A stretch of DNA of 64,000 nucleotides, from positions 496,032 through 560,031 of the forward strand of contig NZ_CP039373.1 of NCBI RefSeq assembly GCF_000179235.2, written 5' to 3'. A program made the position numbers and the translations under genes. Position 1 is the first letter of the stretch. The number at the start of each line of letters is the position of its first letter. This document shows positions 45,049 through 53,547 of this stretch, in pieces. Origin of the DNA: Synechococcus sp. CB0101. GTDB taxonomy: Bacteria; Cyanobacteriota; Cyanobacteriia; PCC-6307; Cyanobiaceae. The notes under the pieces are model-generated. The model had not been told where the DNA came from. It searched no databases and worked only from the letters and a program-made list of their open reading frames with translations.

Positions 45049-45756
45049 GTGTCGATCCATCCGACTGCATCCGTGGGGCCCCTGATTCGCGCGCGTCTGT
45101 CGGCAGCACTGTTGAGTGCTGCGTTGCTGTTTGCCGCTCTGGCTTGGCCTAGCTCCGCTTGGGCCACCGGCCTGGCCGACTTTCCGGCCCAGCCACCAGC
45201 CAGTCACGTGCTCGATCAGGCCGATCTGCTCAGCCGTTCCGCTGATTCCGAGCTGGATCGTCGCCTGCAGGAGTTCGGCGGAGATCGGATCGACGCACGC
45301 CTGGTGACGTTGCGCCGCCTCGACTACGGCCTCAGCCTCGATGCCTTGGGTGAGCAGTTGCTGCAGACCTGGGGAGCTGATGAACCGAACCGCTCGCTGC
45401 TGCTGTTGCTGATCGAGTCGCAGAACAACAGCGCGGCTGTGGTGGCCTCTGCGGATCTGGAAGGGCAGCTGCCCAGCGATCTGCTGTCCAGCACAGCCAT
45501 CAGCACCATGGGACTGCCGCTCCGGGAAGGGGCGCGCTACCGGCAGGCCAGCCTCGATGCCCTTGATCGTCTGGGCGTGGTGCTCAACGGTGGTGAGGAT
45601 CCGGGCCCTCCGCAGCTGGCGGAGCGGATGCCGATTGAAACCAACATCCCCACCCGCGAGGAAACGCAATCGAGCAATGCCTTCCTGTGGGTTGTCGTGT
45701 TGCTGGTGGTCGGCACACTGGTGCCGATGATCACCTGGTGGGTCTTCTCCCGCTGA
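45049..45756 (+). CDS. psb32: Photosystem II repair protein Psb32-like (TPM domain)
   Basis: A 235-residue lumenal/thylakoid protein. A signal segment (ALLSAALLFAALAWPSSAWA) ends near residue 40, and a TPM domain follows: ASHVLDQADLLSRSADSELD, RIDARLVTLRRLDYGLSLD, LLLLLIESQNNSAAVVA. A single C-terminal membrane helix (FLWVVVLLVVGTLVPMITWW) anchors it. In Synechocystis Psb32 protects PSII against photodamage and speeds its recovery. Start is the GTG at 45049. pcxA begins 8 bp after the stop. Confidence 0.85.
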   Translation: MSIHPTASVGPLIRARLSAALLSAALLFAALAWPSSAWATGLADFPAQPPASHVLDQADLLSRSADSELDRRLQEFGGDRIDARLVTLRRLDYGLSLDALGEQLLQTWGADEPNRSLLLLLIESQNNSAAVVASADLEGQLPSDLLSSTAISTMGLPLREGARYRQASLDALDRLGVVLNGGEDPGPPQLAERMPIETNIPTREETQSSNAFLWVVVLLVVGTLVPMITWWVFSR

Positions 45757-45763
45757 ACCAGCC

Positions 45764-46903
45764 ATGGGGTTGACCGACTGGATGGGCGCGTTTGATCGCG
45801 CCAGCAACAGCGACCTGAGCCTGAATCTGGAGCGCGCCTACGAGGCCGCTCTGCTGATTCAGAGCCTTGAGCTGGAGTACTACAACGACCGCCCCGTGCG
45901 GCCGGAGCTCCAGCTGAGCATTCCCAAGCAAGCCCAGGCGCAGATGCTGCGCCGCTTCCGGGCCGCGCTGGAGGTCTGCCAAGACACGCTCCCCGCTCTG
46001 GTGAACCATCGCGGCGAGCTCGACAGCCAGGAGCTGCGCCAACTGCAGCTCATCCAAGCTGTGACCTCGCGCTATCAGCGCCGCAGCGGCTCGCCCAGCC
46101 TGTCGCGCTCGCCGGAGCTGCTGCCCCGCAGCCTGCTGGGCGTGTTCGATGGCGTGCGCCGCCAGCTCGATCCTGAAGCCGAAACAGCCCTGCTCGAGGG
46201 CTTTCGGCGGCGGCGTAGTTCCACGCTCGTGTCGCTGCGGATCTTTTTGCTGATGATCCTGGTGCCGCTGATCGTGCAACAAACCAGCCGCACCCTGGTG
46301 ATCTCACCGCTGCTCGATCGCTTCGCCCCGGAGATCCCCTTCCTCAACTACACGAAACCGCACCTGCAAGAAAAGGCGGTGAACAAGCTGCGGATCTACC
46401 AGCAGGAATTGGAGTTTGAGGCACTGCTGGAGGGCAAAACACCACCAACGCCGCAAGAGATCCAATCGGCGCTGATGGCCCGCGCCAACCAGCTCAAGGA
46501 CGACGCCGACCAGGAAAGCCTGGAAGCCACCAAAAACGTGCTGGCCGACCTCGCCGCCCTCGTTGGCTTCACCCTGGTTTGTGTGCTTGGTCGCCGCGAT
46601 CTGCAGGTGCTGCGGGGTTTCCTCGATGAAGCCGTCTATGGCCTGAGCGATAGCGCCAAGGCCTTCGCGATCATCCTCTTCACCGACATCTTCGTGGGCT
46701 TCCACAGCCCCGAAGGCTGGACTGTGTTGCTCGACGGCATCGCCAACCACCTGGGGCTACCGGCTGAGGAAAATTTCATCCTCTTGTTCATCGCCACCTT
46801 CCCGGTGGTGCTGGCCACGATTTTCAAGTACTGGATCTTCCGTTACCTCAACCGCGTGTCTCCCTCTGCGGTGGCGACCCTGCGGGGTATGGATGGTGGT
46901 TGA
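45764..46903 (+). CDS. pcxA: Proton extrusion protein PcxA/CemA
   Basis: A 379-residue membrane protein homologous to chloroplast CemA and cyanobacterial PcxA/PxcA, needed for light-driven Na+-dependent proton extrusion and indirectly for CO2 uptake. The N-terminal 150 residues are soluble (LERAYEAALLIQSLELEYYN). Transmembrane segments follow (VSLRIFLLMILVPLIVQQTS, LADLAALVGFTLVCVLGR) and the C-terminus carries the conserved GLSDSAKAFAIILFTDIFVG, FHSPEGWTVLLDGI, FKYWIFRYLNRVSPSAVAT. It lies 8 bp after psb32 and overlaps cobU by 11 bp. Confidence 0.93.
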   Translation: MGLTDWMGAFDRASNSDLSLNLERAYEAALLIQSLELEYYNDRPVRPELQLSIPKQAQAQMLRRFRAALEVCQDTLPALVNHRGELDSQELRQLQLIQAVTSRYQRRSGSPSLSRSPELLPRSLLGVFDGVRRQLDPEAETALLEGFRRRRSSTLVSLRIFLLMILVPLIVQQTSRTLVISPLLDRFAPEIPFLNYTKPHLQEKAVNKLRIYQQELEFEALLEGKTPPTPQEIQSALMARANQLKDDADQESLEATKNVLADLAALVGFTLVCVLGRRDLQVLRGFLDEAVYGLSDSAKAFAIILFTDIFVGFHSPEGWTVLLDGIANHLGLPAEENFILLFIATFPVVLATIFKYWIFRYLNRVSPSAVATLRGMDGG

Positions 46904-47480
46904 GCCGCTGCCTGAGCGTGGCTTGATCCTGATCAGTGGGCCCAGCCGTGGGGGCAAAAGCGGCTGGGCTGAACATCTGGCAACAGGCTGGCCGGCCGCG
47001 GTGCATTACCTGGCGACAGGGCCCGCGGCAGGCAGTGATCCCAATTGGTCGCAGCGGGTGGAAGCCCATCAACTTCGCCGGCCCAGCCAGTGGCGCTGCA
47101 CAGAGGTGGGTGGGGCCTTGGCGGAGCATCTGCTGTCGCGCGACGCCTCGGCAGCAGATGCCGAGACGCCGCCGCTTCTGTTGATCGACTCCCTCGGCAC
47201 CTGGCTCGCTTGGCATCTCGACGACACAGCGGCCCAGTGGCAGAGCCGTTGTGAACAGTTGCTCGAGGCGCTGGAGCAGCAACCCGGGCCCGTGTTGTTG
47301 GTGGTGGAAGAAACCGGCTGGGGTGTGGTGCCATCCACCGCCATCGGCGGGCTGTTCCGTGATCGACTGGGCGCTCTGCAGCAAACCCTGATGCAGCACT
47401 GCCACACCGCTTGGTTGGTGGTGGGGGGGCGAGCCCTCAATCTGATGACCCTGGGCCACCCCGTGCCACCGAGCGTCTGA
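46893..47480 (+). CDS. cobU: Adenosylcobinamide kinase/guanylyltransferase CobU
   Basis: Bifunctional enzyme of the nucleotide-loop assembly of cobalamin. The 195-residue protein has the P-loop ISGPSRGGKSGWAEHLA at residue 14, the RSGKS-like core being GGKS, then LLLIDSLGTWLAWHL and VVEETGWGVVPSTAIGGLFR, a conserved CobU motif, and ending with LVVGGRALNLMTLG. Its ATG lies inside the last codons of pcxA. The trmL start overlaps its stop by a base. Belongs with cobN in B12 synthesis though unlinked. Confidence 0.92.
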   Translation: MVVEPLPERGLILISGPSRGGKSGWAEHLATGWPAAVHYLATGPAAGSDPNWSQRVEAHQLRRPSQWRCTEVGGALAEHLLSRDASAADAETPPLLLIDSLGTWLAWHLDDTAAQWQSRCEQLLEALEQQPGPVLLVVEETGWGVVPSTAIGGLFRDRLGALQQTLMQHCHTAWLVVGGRALNLMTLGHPVPPSV

Positions 47481-47962
47481 TGCCCCGTCTGGTGCTGTTT
47501 CAACCGGAGATTCCGCCCAACACTGGCAACGTGGCGCGCACCTGTGCGGCCACCTGCACGGAACTGCATTTGATCGAACCGCTTGGATTTGAGATCAGCG
47601 ATCGAACCTTGAAGCGCGCAGGCTTGGACTACTGGCCCTGGGTGAACCTGCACCGCCATGCGGATTGGGCTGCTTTTCGGCTGGAGCAGCAGCGCCGCGG
47701 CGGCCGTCTGCTCGCCTTGAGCCGCCACGGCAGCCAGCCTTACACCGAGTTGACCTATCAACCCGACGACTGGCTCTTGTTTGGCCGCGAGACCAGTGGC
47801 CTGCCCTTGGAGGTGGTGGCAGACGCGGATGCCTGCCTAGCGATTCCGATGCCGGGGTCGGTGGATCACGGCGGTGGCGTGCGCAGCCTCAACTTGGCGA
47901 CCGCCGCCGGCGTGGTGCTGTTCGAAGCGCTACGGCAGCTGCAGTGCGCGAGCGACTCTTGA
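47480..47962 (+). CDS. trmL: tRNA (cytidine(34)-2'-O)-methyltransferase
   Basis: SPOUT-class methyltransferase of the TrmL/YibK type, 160 residues. MPRLVLFQPEIPPNTGNVAR at the start, HLIEPLGFEISDRTLKRAGL, LLFGRETSGLP and CLAIPMPGSVDHGGGVRSLN near the knot-forming C-terminus are family blocks. It 2'-O-methylates the wobble base of some tRNA-Leu. ATG 47480 overlaps the TGA of cobU. Confidence 0.93.
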   Translation: MPRLVLFQPEIPPNTGNVARTCAATCTELHLIEPLGFEISDRTLKRAGLDYWPWVNLHRHADWAAFRLEQQRRGGRLLALSRHGSQPYTELTYQPDDWLLFGRETSGLPLEVVADADACLAIPMPGSVDHGGGVRSLNLATAAGVVLFEALRQLQCASDS

Positions 47963-48123
47963 GACCCAATCAGGCAGATCGCCTGCTAGCACAGGTTTTT
48001 TTTCGTTTGGTCAACCAAAAGAGTGACCACGACGACTTGTGCAGGTGTGTTCAAGCCGCTACTCTCGGCGCGGTTCACGGATGTTGGCTTCTCCGTTGAG
48101 CTTTGACCTCTGGCCAAAACTGC

Positions 48124-49167
48124 ATGAAGCCTTATCAATTCTTATTCACCACACTGGCGAGTACGAGCGCGATCGGCGCCGTCGGAACCATTGTCGGCCC
48201 CTCGATCGCAGATTCGCGTCCTCAATATTCCGCCCCCCTCTCAGCACCACCCTCCGCTGAGCATCTCCTCGCCGCACTGCCCACCACCGATCGCCTTTGG
48301 GTGAAGGTGCGCAGCCCCATCAGCATTGAAGAGCTGGCCGAGAAACTCACTCAAGACGAGAGCAAGCTCGCCAAGCTCAACGACGTCGACGAAGACCATT
48401 CCTTCGGCCGTGGCGATTGGCTCGTCCTTCCCAGCCAAAGCAGCAAGCAGGCCAAGCAGCTCGCAGCGATTGACACCAGTGAGCTGCGCCGCACCCCTCC
48501 TCTCGCCGCCCCCCCCGAACCCCAGGAACCAGCAAGGGTGAAACTCGGCGACAGCCTCGCCAAAATCGCCAACCGCTACAACCTCAGCATCAGTGAGGTG
48601 TTGCGTCTGAATCCTGGTCTTCAGGCCGCCCGACTCGTGGCTGGCACGCCGATCCGCGTGGCTCATTCCACGCCAGGCCGAAGCCGCATGATCCTTGGTC
48701 TCAAGCCCACGGCCTCTGGTGGCCTGAGCTGGCCCGATCAGCCTGATTTCGGCTTTGGCGGCAACCCGGCCGCTGAATTCGGTGACACGGCCTGGATCTG
48801 GCCGACCAAGGGCATCTTCACCTCCGGCTACGGATGGCGTTGGGGCCGGATGCATAAAGGCATCGATGTTGCCAACAACGTGGGAACGCCGATCGTGGCG
48901 GCCCGCTCAGGGGAGGTTGTGGTGGCTGGCTGGGATGACGGTGGCTACGGCTACCTGGTGGAACTGCGCCACGCCGATGGATCCCGCAGCCGCTACGCCC
49001 ACAACAGCCGCATCCTGGTGCGTGTCGGCCAAGTGGTGAGCCAAGGCACCGTGATCTCCCAGATGGGCAGCACCGGCCGCAGCACCGGCCCTCACCTGCA
49101 CTTCGAGATCCTGCCCGCCGGCCGTGGCGCAGTGAACCCCCTGCAATTCCTGCCGGCCCGGGCCTGA
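48124..49167 (+). CDS. LysM and M23 peptidase protein
   Basis: A 347-residue exported cell-wall protein. After a weak leader (MKPYQFLFTTLASTSAIGAV) come a LysM-like region (LWVKVRSPISIEELAEKLTQ; LAKLNDVDEDHSFGRGDWLV) and a second LysM (KLGDSLAKIANRYNLSISEV, LRLNPGLQAARLVAGTPI). The M23 metallopeptidase follows: FTSGYGWRWGRMHKGIDVAN, SRYAHNSRILVRVGQVV and STGRSTGPHLHFEILPA with the HxH zinc motif. Such proteins cut peptidoglycan cross-bridges or act as division activators. The start at ATG 48124 is chosen because it puts the hydrophobic leader first; ATG 48103 is an alternative. A tRNA-Met gene follows. Confidence 0.87.
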   Translation: MKPYQFLFTTLASTSAIGAVGTIVGPSIADSRPQYSAPLSAPPSAEHLLAALPTTDRLWVKVRSPISIEELAEKLTQDESKLAKLNDVDEDHSFGRGDWLVLPSQSSKQAKQLAAIDTSELRRTPPLAAPPEPQEPARVKLGDSLAKIANRYNLSISEVLRLNPGLQAARLVAGTPIRVAHSTPGRSRMILGLKPTASGGLSWPDQPDFGFGGNPAAEFGDTAWIWPTKGIFTSGYGWRWGRMHKGIDVANNVGTPIVAARSGEVVVAGWDDGGYGYLVELRHADGSRSRYAHNSRILVRVGQVVSQGTVISQMGSTGRSTGPHLHFEILPAGRGAVNPLQFLPARA

Positions 49168-49221
49168 AGCCCTGGCGCTACAGGGTTCCAGCCCCTTGAT
49201 CCTCTACAATTCAGTCACCGC

Positions 49222-49295
49222 GGCTCGGTAGCTCAGCTGGTTAGAGCGTGGGATTCATAACCCCAAGGTCGGGAGTTCAAGTCTCCCCCGAGCCA
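49222..49295 (+). tRNA. tRNA-Met (anticodon CAT)
   Basis: A 74-base cloverleaf. The 7-bp acceptor stem pairs GGCTCGG with CCGAGCC, the discriminator is A49295, the anticodon CAT is at 49256-49258 within ATTCATAAC, and the T arm reads GGGAG TTCAAGT CTCCC. CCA is not encoded. The acceptor stem is fully paired, including the 1-72 G-C pair, which argues for an elongator type; a lysidine-modified tRNA-Ile (CAT) is the other possibility. Confidence 0.95.
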
Positions 49296-49304
49296 TAGCC
49301 TTTT

Positions 49305-49327
49305 GCCCTGCTTCGGTGGGGCTTTTT
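49305..49327 (+). terminator. Rho-independent terminator after tRNA-Met
   Basis: GCCCTGC and GTGGGGC form a 7-bp stem (with G-T pairs) around a TTCG tetraloop and are followed by five T. It starts 10 bases after the tRNA 3' end. Confidence 0.8.
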
Positions 49328-49463
49328 GCTGTCTGGGGCGTGGGTGAGCGCTGCGACGGATCCCGCCTGAGAACGAAAGCCCAGAGACAGAGATCTCCGG
49401 CTGTTTCCACCGCCCGGATCAAGCCGAGTCCTGCTAGTGCTGGTGTACTCAGAGAGTGGTTTG

Positions 49464-49741
49464 ATGGTTGCGGCTCGAAACCGGTCCAGCGCAGTGGCTG
49501 AAAGCAGTGATTGCGAAGCCTGGCCTTATCTCGATCAAACCGTGCTGCGCCCCAGCCGCAGCCGCAAGGTCTGCATGACCTGCCATTGGTTCCGCCACCA
49601 CGCCGGAGCCGAGTGCATCCCGGTGCTCACCTGCAGCTGCACCATGGCCTGATCGCCCAGGGCGAGCACCTGATCCGCCGCTGCCAGGGCTGGACCGATG
49701 ACATGGTGCGTCAACGGGGATGGGCACCGGAAGTGGGCTGA
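49464..49741 (+). pseudogene. Cys-rich small protein gene with a one-base frameshift
   Basis: The first frame (ATG 49464) reads RPSRSRKVCMTCHWFRHHAG then AECIPVLTC and ends SCTMA at 49652. The +1-phase frame continues LHHGLIAQGEHLIRRCQGWT and DDMVRQRGWAPEVG to 49741. Adding one C at about 49634 (ACCTGC-C-AGCTGCAC) joins the two into a single protein with a CxxC, further Cys and a His, reading ...VLTCQLHHGLIAQGEHL. This is a metal-binding-like small protein conserved in picocyanobacteria as I recall. Whether the missing base is a true mutation or an assembly error cannot be told from here. Confidence 0.7.
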
Positions 49742-49969
49742 TGGGTGGATGCAACAACGCCTCACATGGGCGCCGTGTCACGCCATCCATGCCTGCTGTT
49801 CACAGGCTGAAGGTGGAAGCGATGCGTTCATGCCAGCGGGAGTCACAGTCGCAGCGGCACTTCTCTCGCTTGCGCTGCGCTTGGCACGCGCTTTGCTGGT
49901 CGCCCAACGCTACGAATCTCTGCCAAGCAGTGGCCTCAGGCACTGACACCCCAGCCAAGCGGCGCCAGG

Positions 49970-51385
49970 GTGAAGGCATTGTGTGTGCGGAGGGCCGTGC
50001 AGGTTCTGAACGAGCTGCTTTGGGGGCGGGTGCTGATCGTGGCGCTCTTAGCCATCGGGCTGGTGCTGAGTGCCCGAACCCGCTGGGTGCAGCTTCGGTA
50101 TTTCGGAGCCATGTTTGGCCTCCTCGGCAGCGCCTTTCACCAAGAGGGCAATCACCTGAGCTCGTTTCAAGCCCTCGTGCTCAGCGTGGCAGGCAGGGTC
50201 GGTGCCGGAAACATCGCAGGCGTTGCAGTGGCCATCAGCCTTGGGGGGCCTGGCGCTGTGTTTTGGATGTGGGTCACAGGCCTGATCGGCATGGCCACGA
50301 GTTTCTTTGAATGCACGATTGCCCAGGTGTTTAAAACCGCTGAGGTTGACGGCAGCTACCGCGGCGGGCCGGCGTATTACATCGAGCACGGCATTGGCTT
50401 GCGCTGGATGGGAGTGCTGTTTTCCATCCTGCTGCTGGCCACCTTCGGCCTTGGTTTCAATGCACTCCAATCCTTCACAGTGGCCACCGCCGTGGCCGAC
50501 ACCTTTGGGATCCCAGAAGCCATCAGCGGGGCTGTGCTGATGGTGATCCTGGGCGTGATCATTTTCGGGGGTGTGAAACGCATCGCCGAGGTGGCTGAGG
50601 TTGTGGTGCCCTTCATGGCCATCGGCTACTTCCTCTTGGCCGTGGTGGTGTTGGCCATGCATGCCGCGGAGCTCCCGCGGGTGTTGGCCGACATCATGAG
50701 CAGTGCCTTCGGCTTGAAGCCGGCGATCGGAGGTGGCCTTGGAGCGGCCGTGGTGTTTGGTGTGAAGCGGGGCCTGTTCTCCAACGAAGCAGGCCTGGGC
50801 AGTGCCCCCAACGTGGCAGCCGTGGCCTATGTGAAACACCCCGTGGAGCAGGGAATCATTCAGGCCTTCAGTGTGTTCATCGACACGATCGTGCTCTGCA
50901 GCTGCACGGCGTTCTTGATCCTGGTCACCCCGCTCTACCAACCCGGAAGCAACACGATGGGTGTCACACTCACCCAACAATCAATGGGTTACAGCCTGGG
51001 CTGGTGGGGGCAGGCCTTTATCACCGTGGCACTCGTGCTGTTTGCTTTTACATCCATCATCTACAACTATTATCTTGGAGAGAATGCGCTGAACTACTTC
51101 AGCGATTCCAACCAGAAACTCTTCAATGCACTACGGTTCACCACCCTTGTGCTGATCATCTGGGGAGCCAACCAAGATCTCGCCACCGTGTTTGGTTTCG
51201 CCGATCTCACCATGGGTTTGCTGGCACTGGTGAACCTCGTGGCCCTGGTGCTCCTGATGCCGCTAGGGCTGCGTGTGTTGAACGACTATGAACAGCAACG
51301 GCTTGCTGGAGAAGAACCCCGTTTCAGCGCTGGCGACCATTCCCATCTACGCCTCGATCCCGTGAGCTGGCCAACCGAGCCTTAA
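49970..51385 (+). CDS. Sodium:alanine/glycine symporter (AGCS family)
   Basis: A 471-residue membrane transporter with about 11 helices. The AGCS signature is clear at SVAGRVGAGNIAGVAVAISL and GGPGAVFWMWVTGLIGMATS, followed by GGPAYYIEHGIGLRWMGVL, FGVKRGLFSNEAGLGSAPNV and GQAFITVALVLFAFTSIIYN. The family imports Ala, Gly or other small amino acids with Na+ or H+. GTG 49970 is the start used; the first 10 residues are basic and non-hydrophobic. No regulatory site is evident. Confidence 0.92.
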   Translation: MKALCVRRAVQVLNELLWGRVLIVALLAIGLVLSARTRWVQLRYFGAMFGLLGSAFHQEGNHLSSFQALVLSVAGRVGAGNIAGVAVAISLGGPGAVFWMWVTGLIGMATSFFECTIAQVFKTAEVDGSYRGGPAYYIEHGIGLRWMGVLFSILLLATFGLGFNALQSFTVATAVADTFGIPEAISGAVLMVILGVIIFGGVKRIAEVAEVVVPFMAIGYFLLAVVVLAMHAAELPRVLADIMSSAFGLKPAIGGGLGAAVVFGVKRGLFSNEAGLGSAPNVAAVAYVKHPVEQGIIQAFSVFIDTIVLCSCTAFLILVTPLYQPGSNTMGVTLTQQSMGYSLGWWGQAFITVALVLFAFTSIIYNYYLGENALNYFSDSNQKLFNALRFTTLVLIIWGANQDLATVFGFADLTMGLLALVNLVALVLLMPLGLRVLNDYEQQRLAGEEPRFSAGDHSHLRLDPVSWPTEP

Positions 51386-51794
51386 TACCTACGCGTGGGG
51401 TTTGCTCACGGCCAATCAACCACCATGCTCCTGATCGAGCACAGAGGCAATGCGTGTAAATCCCGATTGCCTGCCGCCATGGGCGGGGCGAATCTGGATG
51501 CATCAACCAAGGAGGCGCCCGGATGGACGACACGCCACCGCGCTACCAGCCAGAAGCACGCTGACTGCAGGCCCCTGCTCCAACAGTCTTCACCCAACCG
51601 TGGGCAGGTCGTTCAGCCGGGCAAGAGGAAGGTCCTCAACCTGTGCGCCTGACTGATCGACACTCCGTTTGCACCGCCACAGGTGCCCCAGGAGATCAAA
51701 ACAGCCCACACCTGGAACGTTCGGCCCCAGGCGCCAACGCCAGCAGCTTCGATCCAGACCAACGAAAGCCATTGGAATGTTGATTGCTTCATGA
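51386..51794. other. Gene-free stretch after the AGCS gene
   Basis: No convincing gene in about 410 bp. The longest frames are shadows with random composition. A 13-codon frame at about 51523 (MDDTPPRYQPEAR) is too short to judge. The stretch ends in a likely terminator on the plus strand, which leaves room for a long 3' UTR of the symporter or a small RNA. Confidence 0.4.
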
Positions 51795-51821
51795 CCCCCG
51801 GGCGCTGCTCGGGGTGTTTTT
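51795..51821 (+). terminator. Possible rho-independent terminator
   Basis: CCCCG and CGGGG pair around a 9-base loop, followed by TGTTTTT. It is oriented for the plus strand although the next gene on that strand ended 410 bp upstream; it also faces the end of the interrupted fibrillin gene. Confidence 0.55.
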
Positions 51822-51834
51822 AACGTCTGGCGTC

Positions 51835-52123
51835 TCAGGCCAACAGCAACTCATCCAGCATGAGATCAGTGCGGCGCAGTAGCGCGAACAGCGTGCCAGC
51901 GTTCCCCCTGCAGATCCGCAGGTCCGCATCAAGCACTGTGATGTCGAGCCAGGCCGGGAACGATTGGCTCACACTGCGGAGCCATTGCAGCCGCCGTTGG
52001 GCCAAGGACGGCCCTAACCAACCACCACGCTGAAAGCGCACTTCAACGCGCTGATGAGGGGTGGCCTCTGCCGTGGGTGTGACGCTGATCGCGGCTTCCA
52101 CCGCAATGCCTGCCAAAGACGTG
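51835..52123 (-). pseudogene. PAP/fibrillin gene, C-terminal part cut off by IS21 element
   Basis: This minus-strand frame encodes the end of a plastid-lipid-associated (fibrillin) family protein: VEVRFQRGGWLGPSLAQRRL, FPAWLDITVLDADLRICRGN and GTLFALLRR. LDADLRICRGNAGTLFALL is a typical fibrillin closing motif. The 5' part lies on the far side of the mobile element at 54576-54868. With the element and one copy of GACGTG removed, the reading runs ...AGPFTS-LAGIAVEAAIS... in frame. The gene is therefore recently interrupted. Fibrillins stabilise thylakoid lipids and plastoglobule-like structures. Confidence 0.85.
52118..52123. repeat. Left copy of 6-bp target site duplication
   Basis: GACGTG directly precedes the element and recurs at 54576-54581. 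Confidence 0.85.
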
Positions 52124-52135
52124 TGTCAGGCGACA
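52124..52135. repeat. Left terminal inverted repeat of the IS
   Basis: TGTCAGGCGACA; the right end gives TGTCAAGCGACA on the other strand. Confidence 0.8.
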
Positions 52136-52234
52136 GCAAAAACTGGTCCGGCGGCGACACGAAAACTGGTCCACCCTGTGGAGCGAGCCAGGCCTGACGA
52201 CACGGTGAGCGCAGGGGCGTCATCTCTGGAGCCG

Positions 52235-53547
52235 ATGGCTGCGGAGATGCCGGTGCAGACCCCTCAGGATGTGGAGGCGATGCAGCGGCTTTCGGCAGCA
52301 GGCTGGGGCCGTAGACGGATTGCCCGGGAACTGGGCTGTTCGCCGGAGACGGTGCGCAAGTACCTACGGCAGGGTGGCTGGCAGCCCTATGGCAAGCCCT
52401 GCCGCACCTCGGTTCTCGATGGTCAACGGGAGTGGCTGCGGCAGCGATTTCTGGCCCACCGCGGCAATGCCGACGTGCTGCGGCAGGAGTTGGCCAGTGA
52501 GAAGGGAATCAAGGTGAGCCTGCGCACGGTGGAGCGTGCGGTTGAGCCATGGCGGCGTGAGCTGCGCAACGCAGCTGTGGCGACGGTGCGGTTTGAGACG
52601 CCACCGGGCCGGCAGCTGCAGGCGGACTTTGGCCAGTGCGTGGTGCGTATTGGCGGCGAGCGGGTGCGGGTGCACCTGGCGGTGCTCACCTTGGGATACT
52701 CCAGGCGACTGTTGGTGCGGGCGTTCCGCAGCGAGAAGCAGGACCACTGGCTCTCAACCCTGGAGGAGGGGTTCCGGCACTGGGGCGGTGTGCCTCAGGA
52801 GGTGCTCGTGGATAACGCTCGCGCCCTGGTGAGTCAGCACGATCCGGAACGACAGATCCTGGTGTTTGCCAGCGGCTTGAGCAGTTCGCCAGCTACTGGG
52901 GGTTCAAGCCCCGCGCCTGCCGGCCGTACCGGGCCAGGACGAAAGGCAAAGACGAACGTGGGGTGGCGTACGTCAAACGCAACGCCATGGCCGGGCGGGA
53001 GTTCAGCAGCTGGGCGGAGCTGGAGGCCCATCTGGTGCGCTGGACCCGTGAGGTCGCTGACCTGAGGGTGCATGGCACCACGGGTGAGGCGCCGCTGGAG
53101 CGGTTTATGCGCGCAGAAGCCCAGGCCTTGCAGCCGCTGGAGGCCAAGCCGTCCTTCTTGGCAGAGCGGGAGCTGGTGCGCGTTGTGCACAGCGACTGCT
53201 GCGTGGAAGTGGAAGCGAACTGGTATTCGGCGCCGCAGGCGCTGATCCGCCAGCGGGTGAGCGTGCTGGTGCGCGATCAACAGGTTCTGATCCGCCATGG
53301 CGGCAGGATCGTGGCTGAGCACAGGCGTCAGCGGCCTGGTAGCCGTAGCCGCCAGGTGATCGACGGCCATTGGGATGGCCTGGTGCCGCAACGGCAGCGG
53401 CGCGAGGCGGTGCGTTCGCTGCGGGACACCAGCGAGCGTTGTGATCAAGAACAGGAGCAAGAGCAGGAGCGGCGCATGGTTCGCAGCTCTGAACTGGCCC
53501 GGCCTCTGGCCGTCTATGCCGAGCTGATCGGTGAGGTAGCGGCATGA
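52235..53547 (+). pseudogene. istA: IstA transposase, frameshifted
   Basis: The N-terminal part (ATG 52235) has a helix-turn-helix (RRIARELGCSPETVRKYLRQ) and the integrase core start (GRQLQADFGQCVVRIGGERV, VPQEVLVDNARALVSQHDP). After 52870 the frame breaks: the first frame reads ASGLSSSPATGG, while the correct continuation LEQFASYWGFKPRACRPYRA is found one base back, and VAYVKRNAMAGREFSSWAEL to the end is in that frame. A single base is missing at about 52875 (GGCTTGAGCAG). IS21 transposases are not known to need frameshifting here, so this copy is probably inactive. The stop overlaps istB ATG. Confidence 0.85.

Noticed and set aside
47962-48010. T-rich tract after trmL as a terminator
   Set aside because: The CAGGC/GCCTG stem is short and separated from the T run by ten bases, so it is not convincing.
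49720-50310. 196-codon frame overlapping the AGCS symporter
   Set aside because: Runs through the symporter in another frame; Arg/Pro/Gly-rich and without a domain.
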